NCBI RefSeq assembly: GCF_014645735.1
Contig: NZ_BMMH01000005.1
Coordinates: forward strand, 186,001 to 250,000
DNA from: Nocardia jinanensis
GTDB taxonomy: Bacteria > Actinomycetota > Actinomycetes > Mycobacteriales > Mycobacteriaceae
Direction: 5' to 3'
Length of the DNA stretch: 64,000 bases
A program made the translations under genes and the position numbers. The notes under the pieces were generated by a model. That model was given only the letters and a program-made list of their open reading frames with translations, was not told the origin of the DNA and ran no database searches. This document shows, in pieces, positions 16,355-25,356 of this stretch (positions are counted from its first letter, which is position 1; every line of letters starts with the position of its first letter).

Positions 16355-17395
16355 TCAGACCCGTACGGCATCCGATTGGACAGCGACCTCGTTGTCGGCG
16401 CCGGGATAGAACTGCTTCACCCACTTGCGGATCCGACGGAATCCGCGCCCTTCCTCGACCGCGAGCGCTCCGGGTGGATCGACGAAGATCTGGTTGTTCC
16501 AGATGGCGAGATCGTCGGGCAGGGCCGATTTGGCATCATCGAGGCGACGCCGATAGCTACCGTCCTCCAGATCGCCTTCCACTCGATCGATCCAATAGGT
16601 CGCGAAGATCTCCGTCTTGCCGTCCTCGACCGGCGTGGTGTTGATGCTGATGATCCGGACGCCCTCGAGTGTGTGCTCCACGTTGACGCTGACGCCGATC
16701 CCCGACCACAGCAGTTCAAGGGTGTTCATGCTGTCGGTTCGAAGTTTTCCCTGTTCGTCCTCGGGGTGGTTCTGCCACCCTCGGCCGAAGCCGACCCGGG
16801 CCCGCCACTCGGGGCCTTCGACCTGTTCCTCGAGCACCACCGGGCTGATCGGGGTCTTGTGCACGAAGCGGAAGTGGTGCCGGTCGACCGCGTTCTCGGT
16901 CACCATCTGCGGATGCACCCGCAGGTCCCGGTAGTGTTCCCGGCCCTCGGGCCATGCCGCGTGGAAGTCCCGGGTGGCCGCGTGCGGGGCCCAGGTGAGC
17001 ATATCCGGCACCTCCCAGAACGGAGCGCGCCCGGCAGCGTCGAACCATACATAGATGGCCTCGTTGCGCTCGACGACGTGCCACGCGCCCAACCGCACCG
17101 CCCGATTGGGCCGATCCTGATAAGGGATGGACACATTGCGCCCGTCGGGAGCCCAGACCCAGCCGTGGAAGGGACACCGGATCCCCTCGTCGACCACGCA
17201 GCCGCCATGAGCCAGGCTCGCGCCGAGATGTTTGCAGTATCGGTCGTGCACCCGCACCACGCCGTCTTTGCCCCGGTAGGCGACCAGATCGCGGCCGAAG
17301 TAGCGCAGCGCGACAACCTGCTCGGGGGCGATGTCCCCGGCCCATGCCACCTGAAACCACCCGGTCAGCTCGAGATCGAGTCCGTGAAGTCGCAC
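16355..17395 (-). CDS. Rieske non-heme iron oxygenase, KshA-like
   Basis: 346 residues. The Rieske cluster ligands are C54-x-H56 and C74-x2-H77 (CKHLGASLAHGG, CPFHGW). The mononuclear iron site is visible as NAVDRHHFRFVH. The size and the N-terminal GWFQVAWAGDI with FGRDLVAYRG resemble the oxygenase component of 3-ketosteroid 9-alpha-hydroxylase and related Rieske monooxygenases. It needs an external reductase, and none lies beside it. The GTG start has GGAGGTGG just upstream. It is divergent from a TetR gene with two matching palindromes between, so that TetR most likely controls it. The ring substrate is unknown. Confidence 0.9.
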   Translation of the reverse strand: MRLHGLDLELTGWFQVAWAGDIAPEQVVALRYFGRDLVAYRGKDGVVRVHDRYCKHLGASLAHGGCVVDEGIRCPFHGWVWAPDGRNVSIPYQDRPNRAVRLGAWHVVERNEAIYVWFDAAGRAPFWEVPDMLTWAPHAATRDFHAAWPEGREHYRDLRVHPQMVTENAVDRHHFRFVHKTPISPVVLEEQVEGPEWRARVGFGRGWQNHPEDEQGKLRTDSMNTLELLWSGIGVSVNVEHTLEGVRIISINTTPVEDGKTEIFATYWIDRVEGDLEDGSYRRRLDDAKSALPDDLAIWNNQIFVDPPGALAVEEGRGFRRIRKWVKQFYPGADNEVAVQSDAVRV

Positions 17396-17434
17396 TGTCC
17401 ACCTCCATGTCGATTATTACTGCACACCATAACG

Positions 17435-17449
17435 GGGAATGCCATTCCC
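17435..17449. promoter_or_regulatory. Palindromic operator, copy 1
   Basis: GGGAATGCCATTCCC is a perfect 6-bp-arm inverted repeat with a 3-nt centre. It is one of two related sites, 34 bp apart centre to centre, between the divergent Rieske oxygenase and TetR genes, and is the probable TetR binding site. Confidence 0.8.
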
Positions 17450-17468
17450 AGGCAAGAAAAATAGCACT

Positions 17469-17483
17469 GGGAATAGCGTTCCC
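17469..17483. promoter_or_regulatory. Palindromic operator, copy 2
   Basis: GGGAATAGCGTTCCC shares GGGAA-N5-TTCCC with copy 1. About three helical turns separate the two centres, which fits co-operative binding of repressor dimers on the same face of the DNA. Confidence 0.78.
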
Positions 17484-17549
17484 AAATATAGGGTAGCCAG
17501 GAATAGAAAGGCGTTTACGTATGCGATACTGAGCGCACAGGAGGTGGCC

Positions 17550-18188
17550 GTGAACGGTTCGTCGAGCCAGACCGATATCGACACACAGGCAGGTCCGGGC
17601 AGCGCCGCTGCCGCGGCGCCCAGCTACGCCGAACGTGAACGCGCGGCGATAATCCGTGCCGCGCACCGGCTGATCGGGCGCTACGGCGGCGTGACACCGA
17701 TCGAGGACATCCTGCGAGCGGCGAAAGTGAACAGGCGTACCTTCTACCGCCATTTCCCGTCCAAGGACGCGCTGGTGCTCGCGATGCAGCGCGAGGCGGG
17801 CGAGCTGGTCCTGCGCGGGCTGCGCGCCGCCGTGGACAGCAGTCCGGACGGCAGGGCCGCGGCGATCGCCTGGATCGAAGAGTTCCTCACCATCGGCTGG
17901 GATGAGCCGCGCGCCTTCGACGGCAGAACATTCGTCTCACCCGAGGTGGGCCTCGTCGCCGGTTTCGCCGACGCGCTCGAGGAGATCCATACTTCCCACC
18001 GCGACCTTCTCGTGGCTGCCCTCGTCCGGGCACGCGCCGATGGGAGCCTGCCCGACACGATGCCCGACAGGGACGCCTTCGCGATCCACGCCGTCGTTCT
18101 CCGGTGTGTAGAGATGCGCGCCCGCGGGCGGCTGGACCGGCCGTATCCGGCGGTGCGCGACGATATCGTCGGACTGTTCGTGAAGTGA
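17550..18188 (+). CDS. TetR-family transcriptional regulator
   Basis: 212 residues from a GTG preceded by AGGAGG. The open frame upstream of it crosses the palindromes and is not coding. The N-terminal helix-turn-helix reads AAIIRAAHRLIGRYGG, EDILRAAKVNRRTFYRHFPS and KDALVLAM. The rest is a helical ligand domain of unknown specificity. Twin palindromes in the divergent promoter imply autoregulation and repression of the Rieske oxygenase gene. It is convergent with an acyl-CoA synthetase gene and separated from it by a hairpin. Confidence 0.9.
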   Translation: MNGSSSQTDIDTQAGPGSAAAAAPSYAERERAAIIRAAHRLIGRYGGVTPIEDILRAAKVNRRTFYRHFPSKDALVLAMQREAGELVLRGLRAAVDSSPDGRAAAIAWIEEFLTIGWDEPRAFDGRTFVSPEVGLVAGFADALEEIHTSHRDLLVAALVRARADGSLPDTMPDRDAFAIHAVVLRCVEMRARGRLDRPYPAVRDDIVGLFVK

Positions 18189-18224
18189 CCGGTCGTCCGG
18201 CGTAGCGCTCTCGCCGCGCCGGCA

Positions 18225-18256
18225 GAGTTCGCCGCGTGATCACCGGCGGCGAACTC
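18225..18256. terminator. Hairpin between convergent genes
   Basis: GAGTTCGCCGC (18225-18235) pairs perfectly with GCGGCGAACTC (18246-18256) across a 10-nt loop. It lies between the tetR stop and the stop of the leftward acyl-CoA synthetase. No T run, so a bidirectional terminator is likely but unproven. Confidence 0.6.
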
Positions 18257-18271
18257 CGTCACCAGTTCAGG

Positions 18272-19840
18272 TCAGCGGTTCAGCATGTCGAGGCGCAGTG
18301 CCTTCTTATCCAGTTTTCCGAGACCGGTCTTGGGCAGTTCGTCGACGAACTCGAGCTGCTCGGGCACTTTCTGCGGCATCAGGCCCGCTCCCCGCAAATA
18401 CTCGGCGAGATCCGGGAGCGCCGGGGGCGTGACACCGTGCCGCACAGTGATCACCGCGCAGACTCGTTCACCCCGTTCGTCGTCCGGCAGGCCGATCACC
18501 GCGACTTCGGCGACAGCCGGATGCCCGGCGATCAGTGACTCCACCTCGACCGGGCCGATGTTCTCGCCCTTTCGGATGATGACGTCCTTCAGTCGTCCCG
18601 TCACTTCGATATGTCCGTCCGGGCACATATGGCCGAGGTCGCCGGTACGCAGCCAGCCGTCGGCAGTGAACGCATCTGCCGTCTGCGCCGCATCGGTGTA
18701 ACCGGCGAACACCGTATCCCCTTTGACCTGTATCTCACCGTCTCCGTCCACCACCGGCTCGCCCGCGTCGTCGACAATCCGCACCTGTAGGCCCGGAACG
18801 GGCTTACCTTCGGTATTCGCCAAGTGTTCGTCGGTGTCGTCGGGCGCGGCGACGCAGATCATCGGCACCTCTGTCATGCCGTAGTCATGTGCGACGGTCA
18901 CCCGCATTTCGTCGCGCACCGCGAAATACACACTCGGCGGACAGGGCGCACCGCCACCTTTGAGCAGCCGCAGACTCGGCACCAATGACTGCCCCGCGGG
19001 CAGCTTTCGCTGCTCGGCGAGCAGCGCGGTATAGAAGACCGTGCTGCCGCCGGTGAACGTCACCTTGCGCTTTCGCCACAATGCCACCGCCGTTACCGGA
19101 TCGAACGCCTCGAGCAGCACCGAGGGAAATCCGGCGAGCAGCATCGACATCAAGTAGACGATGCCACCGACATGCGCGATGGGAAACGGTATCGAACCGA
19201 CCTCGTCGGCCATATACCCCAACCGTCCGTGCACGGTGAATCCCCGAGCGGCCGCGAGCAGCGATCCATCGGTATGCCGCACTCCCTTGGGCGATCCGGA
19301 AGAACCGGATGTGAAGTAGATCCACCCGACGTCTCCCGAGGAGCCGGTCACCGCAGGCAGCGTCGACACCGCGGCGGACTCGGGTGCGTCCACACCTATG
19401 GTCAGAATCCGCGGACTCTGCGCCAGACCCTCCGCCATCGCCACATAGTCGGTGCCGCGCCAGGTCCCCGGAACCAGGATCACCTCCGCGGCCGCCGACG
19501 CGGTCGCCGAGGAGACTTCGCGTTCCCGGTAGATCGGGATGATCGGCGCCTGAACCGCGCGCAGCCGCGCCAGGGCCGCCATCACCAGCGCGGTACTGAT
19601 CCGAGTCGGCAACTGCCAGGCGACCCGGGTTCCCGGGCCGATCCCCTGGGCGTGCAGTTCGGCGGCGACCCGTTCGGCCCGGTCCCGGAACTCGGCGAAG
19701 GTGAGTGAGACGTCCCGTTCATCGAAGAGCATCGGCTGATCGCCCGACAGCTCGGCGCGAAGCGTGATGAGCTCCCAGAATCCTTGCGCCTTGAATTGTT
19801 CACCAGCGCTGATGGGGTCACCAGCGATATTTTCGGACAC
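18272..19840 (-). CDS. AMP-dependent acyl-CoA synthetase (FadD-like)
   Basis: 522 residues of the ANL superfamily. The P-loop is YFTSGSSGSPKGV, YGMTEVPMI is motif A5, GWLRTGDLGHM holds the ribose-binding Asp, and LPKTGLGKLDKKAL holds the catalytic Lys. It converts a carboxylic acid to acyl-CoA through an acyl-adenylate. The overall sequence recalls cyclohexanecarboxylate and other cyclic-acid CoA ligases more than long-chain FadD, which is a weak inference. The GTG start has AAGGAAGGG upstream. It runs leftward, 255 nt beyond a second synthetase gene in the same orientation. Confidence 0.9.
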   Translation of the reverse strand: MSENIAGDPISAGEQFKAQGFWELITLRAELSGDQPMLFDERDVSLTFAEFRDRAERVAAELHAQGIGPGTRVAWQLPTRISTALVMAALARLRAVQAPIIPIYREREVSSATASAAAEVILVPGTWRGTDYVAMAEGLAQSPRILTIGVDAPESAAVSTLPAVTGSSGDVGWIYFTSGSSGSPKGVRHTDGSLLAAARGFTVHGRLGYMADEVGSIPFPIAHVGGIVYLMSMLLAGFPSVLLEAFDPVTAVALWRKRKVTFTGGSTVFYTALLAEQRKLPAGQSLVPSLRLLKGGGAPCPPSVYFAVRDEMRVTVAHDYGMTEVPMICVAAPDDTDEHLANTEGKPVPGLQVRIVDDAGEPVVDGDGEIQVKGDTVFAGYTDAAQTADAFTADGWLRTGDLGHMCPDGHIEVTGRLKDVIIRKGENIGPVEVESLIAGHPAVAEVAVIGLPDDERGERVCAVITVRHGVTPPALPDLAEYLRGAGLMPQKVPEQLEFVDELPKTGLGKLDKKALRLDMLNR

Positions 19841-20095
19841 GTCGAGCCCTTCCTTGACCCCCGCTGCACCATTCGTGGAATATAGTACAATCAGTTGACC
19901 ATTTTAAGACTGAAAATCAGAGATCTCGTCGACCGGGCCTCCGACGGCCGACGATCGAGCGGAGCTGCCCGCAGGCCCGGTACATCGACCACGGGGTCTA
20001 CCGGCATCCGTCCGATCTTCACCGCGCCTATCGACCGCAGTCGATTCACTCTTCAGGCCGGTCGCGCATCCAGTGGGCGATCACCGCGCCGGTAC

Positions 20096-21652
20096 TCACA
20101 ACGACCTCGACTCCGCAGCGTGCGCTCGGTCGTAACGCTCACGGATCACCCGTTTGAGAATCTTGCCGCTGGGCAGCCGGGGCAGCTCGGCAACGAAGTC
20201 GACCGCACGTGGACACTTGAAATGCGCGAGCCGGGACCGGCAGTACTCGATCAGTTCGGCAGCCAGCTCCGGACCGGCACTGTTCGCCTCCTGCGCTTCG
20301 ATCACCGCCCGAACCTGCCGGCCCATCTCCTCGTCCGGTATGCCGATCACTGCCACGTCGGCGACCGCGGGGTGCAGTACGAGAACGTCCTCGATCTCTT
20401 TCGGGTAGATGTTCACCCCGCCCGAGATGATCAGATCCGTGCGCCGGTCGGCGAGATAGAGGAAGCCCTCCTCGTCCAGCCACCCCATATCACCGAGGGT
20501 GCTCCGGCCCCGCGCGTCGTAGGCGGCGGCGGTCTTCGCCGGATCGTTGTGATACTCGAACCGTGGACCGCCGGAGAACCAGACCGTACCCACTTCGCCG
20601 CTCGGCAGCTCGTTGCCGAGCTCGTCCAGGATATGCGCAACCCCGATCAGGGTCTTGCCGACGGAGCCTTTGTGCTCCAACCACGTCGGTGAGTCTATGG
20701 CGCTGAACGCGTTGCTCTCGCTGCCCGCGTAGTACTCGTGCAGGATCGGCCCCCACCATTCGATCATCGCCTCTTTGACCGCGATCGGGCACGGCGCGGC
20801 GGCGTGCACCGCCACCACCAGGGTCGACAGATCGAACGCACGCCTGGTCCGCTCCGGCAATTTGAGCATCCGCACGAACATGGCAGGTACGAATTGTGCG
20901 TGCGTAACCCCGTAGAGCTGAACGGATTCCAGCGCGGTGGCGGCATCGAAGCGTTCCATCACCACCACCGTGCCTCCGCCACGCTGGGTGCCCAGCGACC
21001 AGCCCAGCGGAGCCGCGTGATACAGCGGTCCGGTGCACAGATACACGCTCTCGCACCCGAACCCATAGAGGCTCGGCATCATGTTGTCCAGCGTGAGACC
21101 GGTGCCGAACGGCTCACCGGTAAGCGCCACAGTAATTCCTTTGGGCCGCCCGGTGGTGCCCGAGGAGTAGAACATGTAGTGGCCCTCGACCTGCTCGGCC
21201 GGCGGCTGGGTCGAATACTCGGCCACCGCGCGTGCGTAGTCCTCGAACCCGGCGCGGTCACCGCCGACCATCAGCCGGGTGTGCAGCGCCGGTGCCTCCG
21301 CGGCGACCTGCTCGGCGAGATCGCCCAGCGCCGCCGAAGCGATGAGAACTGATGCGCCGCAATCGCGCACAATATATGCAGCCTCCGCCGCGGTGAGATG
21401 CCAGTTCACCGGCGTATAGAACAGGCCGCAACGCTGCGCGGCCCAGGCCACTTCGAAATAGCCCGGCTCATTGGTCATCAATATCGCGATGTGATCTCCT
21501 CGGCGAAGGCCACGGTCGATCAGCAAGCGGGCCAGCCGGCTGGAACGCTGCTCGAGTTCTCCGAACGTCACGACGGTGCCGGTCTCCGCCATGATCACTG
21601 CCGGGTGATCATGGCGTCCCGGCGCGCACAGGACTGCGGGTTCATCGGCCAT
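20096..21652 (-). CDS. AMP-dependent acyl-CoA synthetase (FadD-like)
   Basis: 518 residues. The P-loop is FYSSGTTGRPKGI, YYAGSESNAFS is motif A5, STLGDMGWLDEEGFLYLADR is the hinge region, and LPRLPSGKILKRVI carries the catalytic Lys. It activates an acid as its CoA ester. It belongs to a group that has a Ser/Asn-rich A5 motif, as seen in several mycobacterial FadD proteins. GAGGTGA precedes the ATG. An AT-rich element with CTAATTGAGCTAATTGG lies between it and the upstream gntR on the same strand, so it has its own promoter. Confidence 0.9.
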   Translation of the reverse strand: MADEPAVLCAPGRHDHPAVIMAETGTVVTFGELEQRSSRLARLLIDRGLRRGDHIAILMTNEPGYFEVAWAAQRCGLFYTPVNWHLTAAEAAYIVRDCGASVLIASAALGDLAEQVAAEAPALHTRLMVGGDRAGFEDYARAVAEYSTQPPAEQVEGHYMFYSSGTTGRPKGITVALTGEPFGTGLTLDNMMPSLYGFGCESVYLCTGPLYHAAPLGWSLGTQRGGGTVVVMERFDAATALESVQLYGVTHAQFVPAMFVRMLKLPERTRRAFDLSTLVVAVHAAAPCPIAVKEAMIEWWGPILHEYYAGSESNAFSAIDSPTWLEHKGSVGKTLIGVAHILDELGNELPSGEVGTVWFSGGPRFEYHNDPAKTAAAYDARGRSTLGDMGWLDEEGFLYLADRRTDLIISGGVNIYPKEIEDVLVLHPAVADVAVIGIPDEEMGRQVRAVIEAQEANSAGPELAAELIEYCRSRLAHFKCPRAVDFVAELPRLPSGKILKRVIRERYDRAHAAESRSL

Positions 21653-21782
21653 CTCAAATCACCTCGCTGATCGTGGCGCCGGCAACGCTGCCGTGACCAC
21701 AAAACACACTTCTCATCATCCACCTGCGCGAAGATCGCGAGCGATCCACCGGCTCGCATATCGTCAGGCTAACAGTAATTCG

Positions 21783-21803
21783 ATATCTAATTGAGCTAAT
21801 TGG
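21783..21803. promoter_or_regulatory. AT-rich direct repeat upstream of acyl-CoA synthetase
   Basis: ATATCTAATTGAGCTAATTGG contains CTAATT twice, 9 bp apart. It begins just after the gntR stop and about 130 bp before the leftward synthetase start. Confidence 0.4.
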
Positions 21804-21804
21804 C

Positions 21805-22623
21805 CTAGTCGAAGAGATCGGACACGGTCATTGCCGCGTTGTCCCCCAACAGGTAGACCATCGTTTCCTCGAGGTGGCGTCGCCACAGCGATTCGGCGGC
21901 GGCGGAATCGTGCTCCACGATGTAGTCGTACAACCGCCGATGCGTCCGCACCGCGGCGGTGCGCGCCTCTTCCTCGCTGACTTCGGCGTCGGCGTGTAGC
22001 GAAACGTTCCCCAGGTCGATGATGTCCTGCAACATCTCACTGAGGAGTAGTAGCGTCCCGTTGTCGGCGAGTCGAATGACCAGCATGTGGAACTCGCCGT
22101 GCAATTTGATCGCCAGGTGCGGATCCTCCTGCTCGGCCGCGGCATGTCGCTCGAGGCTTTCGCGGAGGGTGGCGAGATCGGCCGGCGTTCGGTTCCGTGC
22201 CAGATCGCCGACTCGGGGCACCTCGAGGGCGACCCGGGCTTCGTACACGTCCCGCAGAGTGACCCCCCGATACTCGAGGAGGAAACTCGTGTACTTGGCG
22301 GCAACTCGCTGAGTGGGGGGTTGAACCCTTGCGCCACCGTGCGCGCCGCGACGGATACGGATGAGCGATTCGGATTCCAGTACCCGGAATGCCTCCCGCA
22401 ACGTCGGCCGGGAGATTCCGTAGCGCTGCATCAGCTCCGTCTCGGACGGCAGTGCGTCACCCTCCAGCAGTTCGCCGCGAATGATCTGCCGCCGCAGTTG
22501 CGCGACGACCAATTCGGCCATCTTCGGTACCCGTACCGAGACGACAGCCGCGGCACCCGGATTCCTGGCCGCGTGGGCACCGGGCGACCCCCCCGACGGC
22601 CCTGCCCCTTCATCGAGTTCCAT
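21805..22623 (-). CDS. GntR/FadR-type transcriptional regulator (FCD domain)
   Basis: 272 residues, with a Gly/Pro/Ala-rich N-terminal tail of about 30 residues. The winged helix reads VRVPKMAELVVAQLRRQII, TELMQRYGISRPTLREAFR and RRGAHGGARV. The FCD domain includes KLHGEFHMLVIRLADNGTL and the last THRRLYDYIVEHD helix. It is a close paralog of the regulator at 14362. It lies 12 nt downstream of a 101-residue gene on the same strand and is probably co-transcribed with it. The likely targets are the adjacent synthetase or the thioesterase upstream. Confidence 0.9.
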   Translation of the reverse strand: MELDEGAGPSGGSPGAHAARNPGAAAVVSVRVPKMAELVVAQLRRQIIRGELLEGDALPSETELMQRYGISRPTLREAFRVLESESLIRIRRGAHGGARVQPPTQRVAAKYTSFLLEYRGVTLRDVYEARVALEVPRVGDLARNRTPADLATLRESLERHAAAEQEDPHLAIKLHGEFHMLVIRLADNGTLLLLSEMLQDIIDLGNVSLHADAEVSEEEARTAAVRTHRRLYDYIVEHDSAAAESLWRRHLEETMVYLLGDNAAMTVSDLFD

Positions 22624-22635
22624 AGCTGAGCCGAT

Positions 22636-22941
22636 TCAGTCACTCGCCGGCAGGGGTTTCGCCTCTTTTCTCGTCAGCGTGATCTCGCCCAGTCTCAGAT
22701 CCGCCGTGCCGGCTTTGGTCACGAGGACCTCGAGCTGGTTATCGGCCGATGAGGTGTACCGCTTCCCGATCTGCGTTCCGGCACCGGGCTCGGGCACCAG
22801 CCCCGCGGCCGGATCCTGCGTCACCTCGACCATCGGGTGGCCACCACAGAGCAGACCGCCGTCGCCGACCGGCGGCTTGACGACAATGACCTCGGTGTCG
22901 TCGACCTGACTGCGCAGCCGCGTTCCCGTCTTCAGCGCCAT
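22636..22941 (-). CDS. Small conserved-looking protein, function unknown
   Basis: 101 residues from an ATG with an ideal AAGGAG site 7 nt upstream; the longer open frame upstream has non-coding composition. The protein begins MALKTGTRLRSQVDDTEVIV, has GGLLCGGHPMV with a single Cys, and ends in a charged ELRLGEITLTRKEA-like beta-rich tail (as TADLRLGEITLTRKEAK). It looks like a small all-beta protein. I do not recognise a family. It precedes gntR by 12 nt and follows a thioesterase and a tiny ORF on the same strand. Confidence 0.8.
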   Translation of the reverse strand: MALKTGTRLRSQVDDTEVIVVKPPVGDGGLLCGGHPMVEVTQDPAAGLVPEPGAGTQIGKRYTSSADNQLEVLVTKAGTADLRLGEITLTRKEAKPLPASD

Positions 22942-22997
22942 TATCTTCTCCTTTGTCGTCGCCGTCGGTGCCCAGATTACCAGAGTAGTGAAATAAT

Positions 22998-23123
22998 TTA
23001 TCTGTTTACGCCGAACCGGGCCCGGTAGGCCGCAGCACCCGCGATGGGGACGATCGCGCCGCGCGGCCCGTCGGCGTCGGGCTGTTCGATGGCGCTGATC
23101 ACCGGCGCAATCAGCGTCGCCAC
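22998..23123 (-). CDS. Possible 41-residue small protein or gene tail
   Basis: GTG-initiated frame reading VATLIAPVISAIEQPDADGP, then RGAIVPIAGAAAYRARFGVN and R, with mostly G/C third positions. That makes it look like real coding DNA and not noise. It lies 25 nt after the thioesterase stop and ends 56 nt before the next gene. It could be a tiny gene or the surviving C-terminus of a larger lost gene. The stop codon lies in an AT-rich patch. Confidence 0.4.
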   Translation of the reverse strand: MATLIAPVISAIEQPDADGPRGAIVPIAGAAAYRARFGVNR

Positions 23124-23148
23124 ACACCGCCACCGAGCCTGCTGTGCT

Positions 23149-24018
23149 TCACACCCGCGGACCGCGGATCAGCGCCTCCTGCGCAACACTGGCGACCGTC
23201 CTGCCGTCGGCCGTGAACACCGACCCGAAGACCAGCCCACGCGCATTCACCGTGGCGATCGAGCGCTGCTCGACCAGTAGCCACTGGTCGAGCGGGACAG
23301 GACGATGGAACCAGACCGAATGGTCGAGCGAGATGGATTGCAGCGGGCCCGTCGGATCGAGACCGATCGATTCGACGGCCGGAAGCATGGCCCAGAAGTC
23401 TGTCAGGACCGTGAACAGACACGCACGTAACGCGGGGTCTTCGGGGACCGATCCGACCGGCCGAGTCCAGTAACGCCGGACGACGGCCCCCTCGCACTTG
23501 TCCATCCGACCCCGGTGCTCGAACCCGAGTTGCGGACCGAAGTCGGCGTCGAGCGGTGCCGACCATTCGCCCTCCTCCGGGCCCGGCACCATCGGCATCA
23601 CCGCTTCGCTGACCGCGCTGGGTTCGTCGGCGTGGAACGATGCCGTGAGGGTGCAGATCACCTGGTCGGACTGGATCACCGTTACCGTACGCGAGGCGAA
23701 AGACCGACCGTCGCGGGAGCGGTGCACCACGAGCGTGAGCGGAACATCGGCGGGGCCCGTGCGCAGGAAGGCGGTATGCAGGGAGTGCACACCGAAATCG
23801 GCGGCGACGGTCCGCTGCGCGGCCAGCAACGCCTGGGCAGCGATCAAGCCGCCGAACAGTCGTTCCGGCGTCAGCGCCGGATCGTTCACGGCGCGGTACC
23901 GGTCGACGTCGAGAGGTTCGAGCTCGAGCACCGCGATCAACCGCGCCAGGTGCTCCGCCCCGTGCGCCGCGGTCACGGCACGGCCCGAGAGCGACGTTTC
24001 GGGAGTGGTCTCTGCCAT
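23149..24018 (-). CDS. Acyl-CoA thioesterase II (TesB-like)
   Basis: 289 residues, a double hot-dog. RLFGGLIAAQALLAAQRTV and HSLHTAFLRTGPADVPLTL mark the first domain; SLDHSVWFHRPVPLDQWLL and TVASVAQEALIRG mark the second. It hydrolyses acyl-CoA esters. It is the third TesB paralog in this window. It is divergent from the thiolase gene at 24187, with an AT-rich tract at 24127-24148 between the two that could serve both. Confidence 0.9.
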   Translation of the reverse strand: MAETTPETSLSGRAVTAAHGAEHLARLIAVLELEPLDVDRYRAVNDPALTPERLFGGLIAAQALLAAQRTVAADFGVHSLHTAFLRTGPADVPLTLVVHRSRDGRSFASRTVTVIQSDQVICTLTASFHADEPSAVSEAVMPMVPGPEEGEWSAPLDADFGPQLGFEHRGRMDKCEGAVVRRYWTRPVGSVPEDPALRACLFTVLTDFWAMLPAVESIGLDPTGPLQSISLDHSVWFHRPVPLDQWLLVEQRSIATVNARGLVFGSVFTADGRTVASVAQEALIRGPRV

Positions 24019-24126
24019 TGCCGGCTCCGATCCTTGTGGTCATCGGGCATGATCCGGGCGCGCACCCCGCACGATCGCCTCGACCATCGACCGGGACACC
24101 AGCACCCGAGCTGTAACGCTATACCG

Positions 24127-24148
24127 CTAATTTAGTTAAAGATATAAG
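24127..24148. promoter_or_regulatory. AT-rich tract between thioesterase and thiolase genes
   Basis: CTAATTTAGTTAAAGATATA sits between the divergent genes, 39 nt before the thiolase ATG. It shares the CTAATT core with the sites at 11233 and 21787. Confidence 0.4.
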
Positions 24149-24186
24149 CTCATTACAAACACCTTCATCGAGAGATCGGAACGACC

Positions 24187-25356
24187 ATGCGTGATGCCGT
24201 CATTGTCGAAATCGCCCGAACCCCGATCGGCAAGCGCAACGGTGGCCTGTCGAGTGTCCACGCCGTCGAGTTGTCGGCGACGATCCTGAACGCCTTGATC
24301 GCCCGGGCCGGAATCTCCCCCGACCTCGTGGACGACGTGCACTGGGGCAATGTGCTCAGCGTCGGTCAGCAGTCCGGGAACATCGGTCGGATGGCCGTAC
24401 TCGCCGCAGGATGGCCCGAGCGCGTTCCCGGCTTCACCATCGATCGCCAATGCGGTTCGTCACAGCAGGCCATCTCGACCGCGGCGGCCACCGTCATCTC
24501 GGGCCAGGCCGACGTGATCGTGGCGGGCGGGGTCGAGATGATGTCATCGATCCCCCTGGGCGCCACAGCCGTCGAGGGCGCCGGCCGCTCGGGTGGACCC
24601 GCCGTCGACAGGTACGCGGAGGAACTCACCGGGCCCGGGTTCTTCGGCTCCTTCAACCAGGGTGCCGGTGCCGAGCAGATCGCCCGGGAATGGAATCTGT
24701 CCCGGCAACAGGTCGACGAATACTCCGTTCGCTCACATGAGCGGGCAGCCGCCGCGCAGAAGAACGGCGACTTCGACGGGGAGATCGTCCCGATCACAGT
24801 CGGCGACGAGGTGGTCGGCCGAGACGAGGGCGTGCGGCCGGGATCGACGGTCGACAAGCTCGGCACACTCAAAACCCCGTTCCTCGAAGACGGCGTGATC
24901 AGCGCCGGTAATGCCTCCCAGATTTCCGACGGCGCCTCGGCCGTACTGATCACGACGTCCGAAAAGGCTGCCGCGCTCGGCCTCACGCCGATCGCGCGCG
25001 TGCACACCGCAGTCGTCACCGGCGATGATCCGGTCAAGATGCTGACCGGCCCCATCCCGGCTACCGCGCTGGCACTGCGGCGGTCCGGACTGACCATCGA
25101 CGATATCGATGCCTTCGAGATCAACGAGGCGTTCGCACCCGTACCGCTGGCGTGGCAAATAGAGACCGGCGCACCGGATGCCAAACTCAATCCCGTCGGA
25201 GGCGCGATCGCGCTGGGCCACCCCCTCGGGGCATCGGGTACCCGGCTGGCCACCACGCTCCTCGCGCACCTGAGACGCACCGGCGGCCGATACGGACTGC
25301 AGTCGATGTGCGAGGGCGGCGGCACCGCCAACGCCACCATCTACGAGCGCCTCTGA
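24187..25356 (+). CDS. Thiolase (acetyl-CoA C-acyltransferase)
   Basis: 389 residues with all catalytic residues of a degradative thiolase: the nucleophilic Cys89 in DRQCGSSQQA, His in EINEAFAPV (with NEAF), GGAIALGHPLGASG, and the C-terminal Cys in SMCEGGG. It cleaves 3-oxoacyl-CoA to acetyl-CoA and a shortened acyl-CoA in the last step of beta-oxidation. Its resemblance to FadA5-type steroid side-chain thiolases is possible but not decisive. It has its own promoter region and is convergent with a hydrolase operon. Confidence 0.93.
   Translation: MRDAVIVEIARTPIGKRNGGLSSVHAVELSATILNALIARAGISPDLVDDVHWGNVLSVGQQSGNIGRMAVLAAGWPERVPGFTIDRQCGSSQQAISTAAATVISGQADVIVAGGVEMMSSIPLGATAVEGAGRSGGPAVDRYAEELTGPGFFGSFNQGAGAEQIAREWNLSRQQVDEYSVRSHERAAAAQKNGDFDGEIVPITVGDEVVGRDEGVRPGSTVDKLGTLKTPFLEDGVISAGNASQISDGASAVLITTSEKAAALGLTPIARVHTAVVTGDDPVKMLTGPIPATALALRRSGLTIDDIDAFEINEAFAPVPLAWQIETGAPDAKLNPVGGAIALGHPLGASGTRLATTLLAHLRRTGGRYGLQSMCEGGGTANATIYERL

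Noticed and set aside
16355..17395. Assigning kshA outright
   Set aside because: Size and motifs fit, but many Rieske monooxygenases look alike and no KshB reductase or core steroid ring genes lie beside it.
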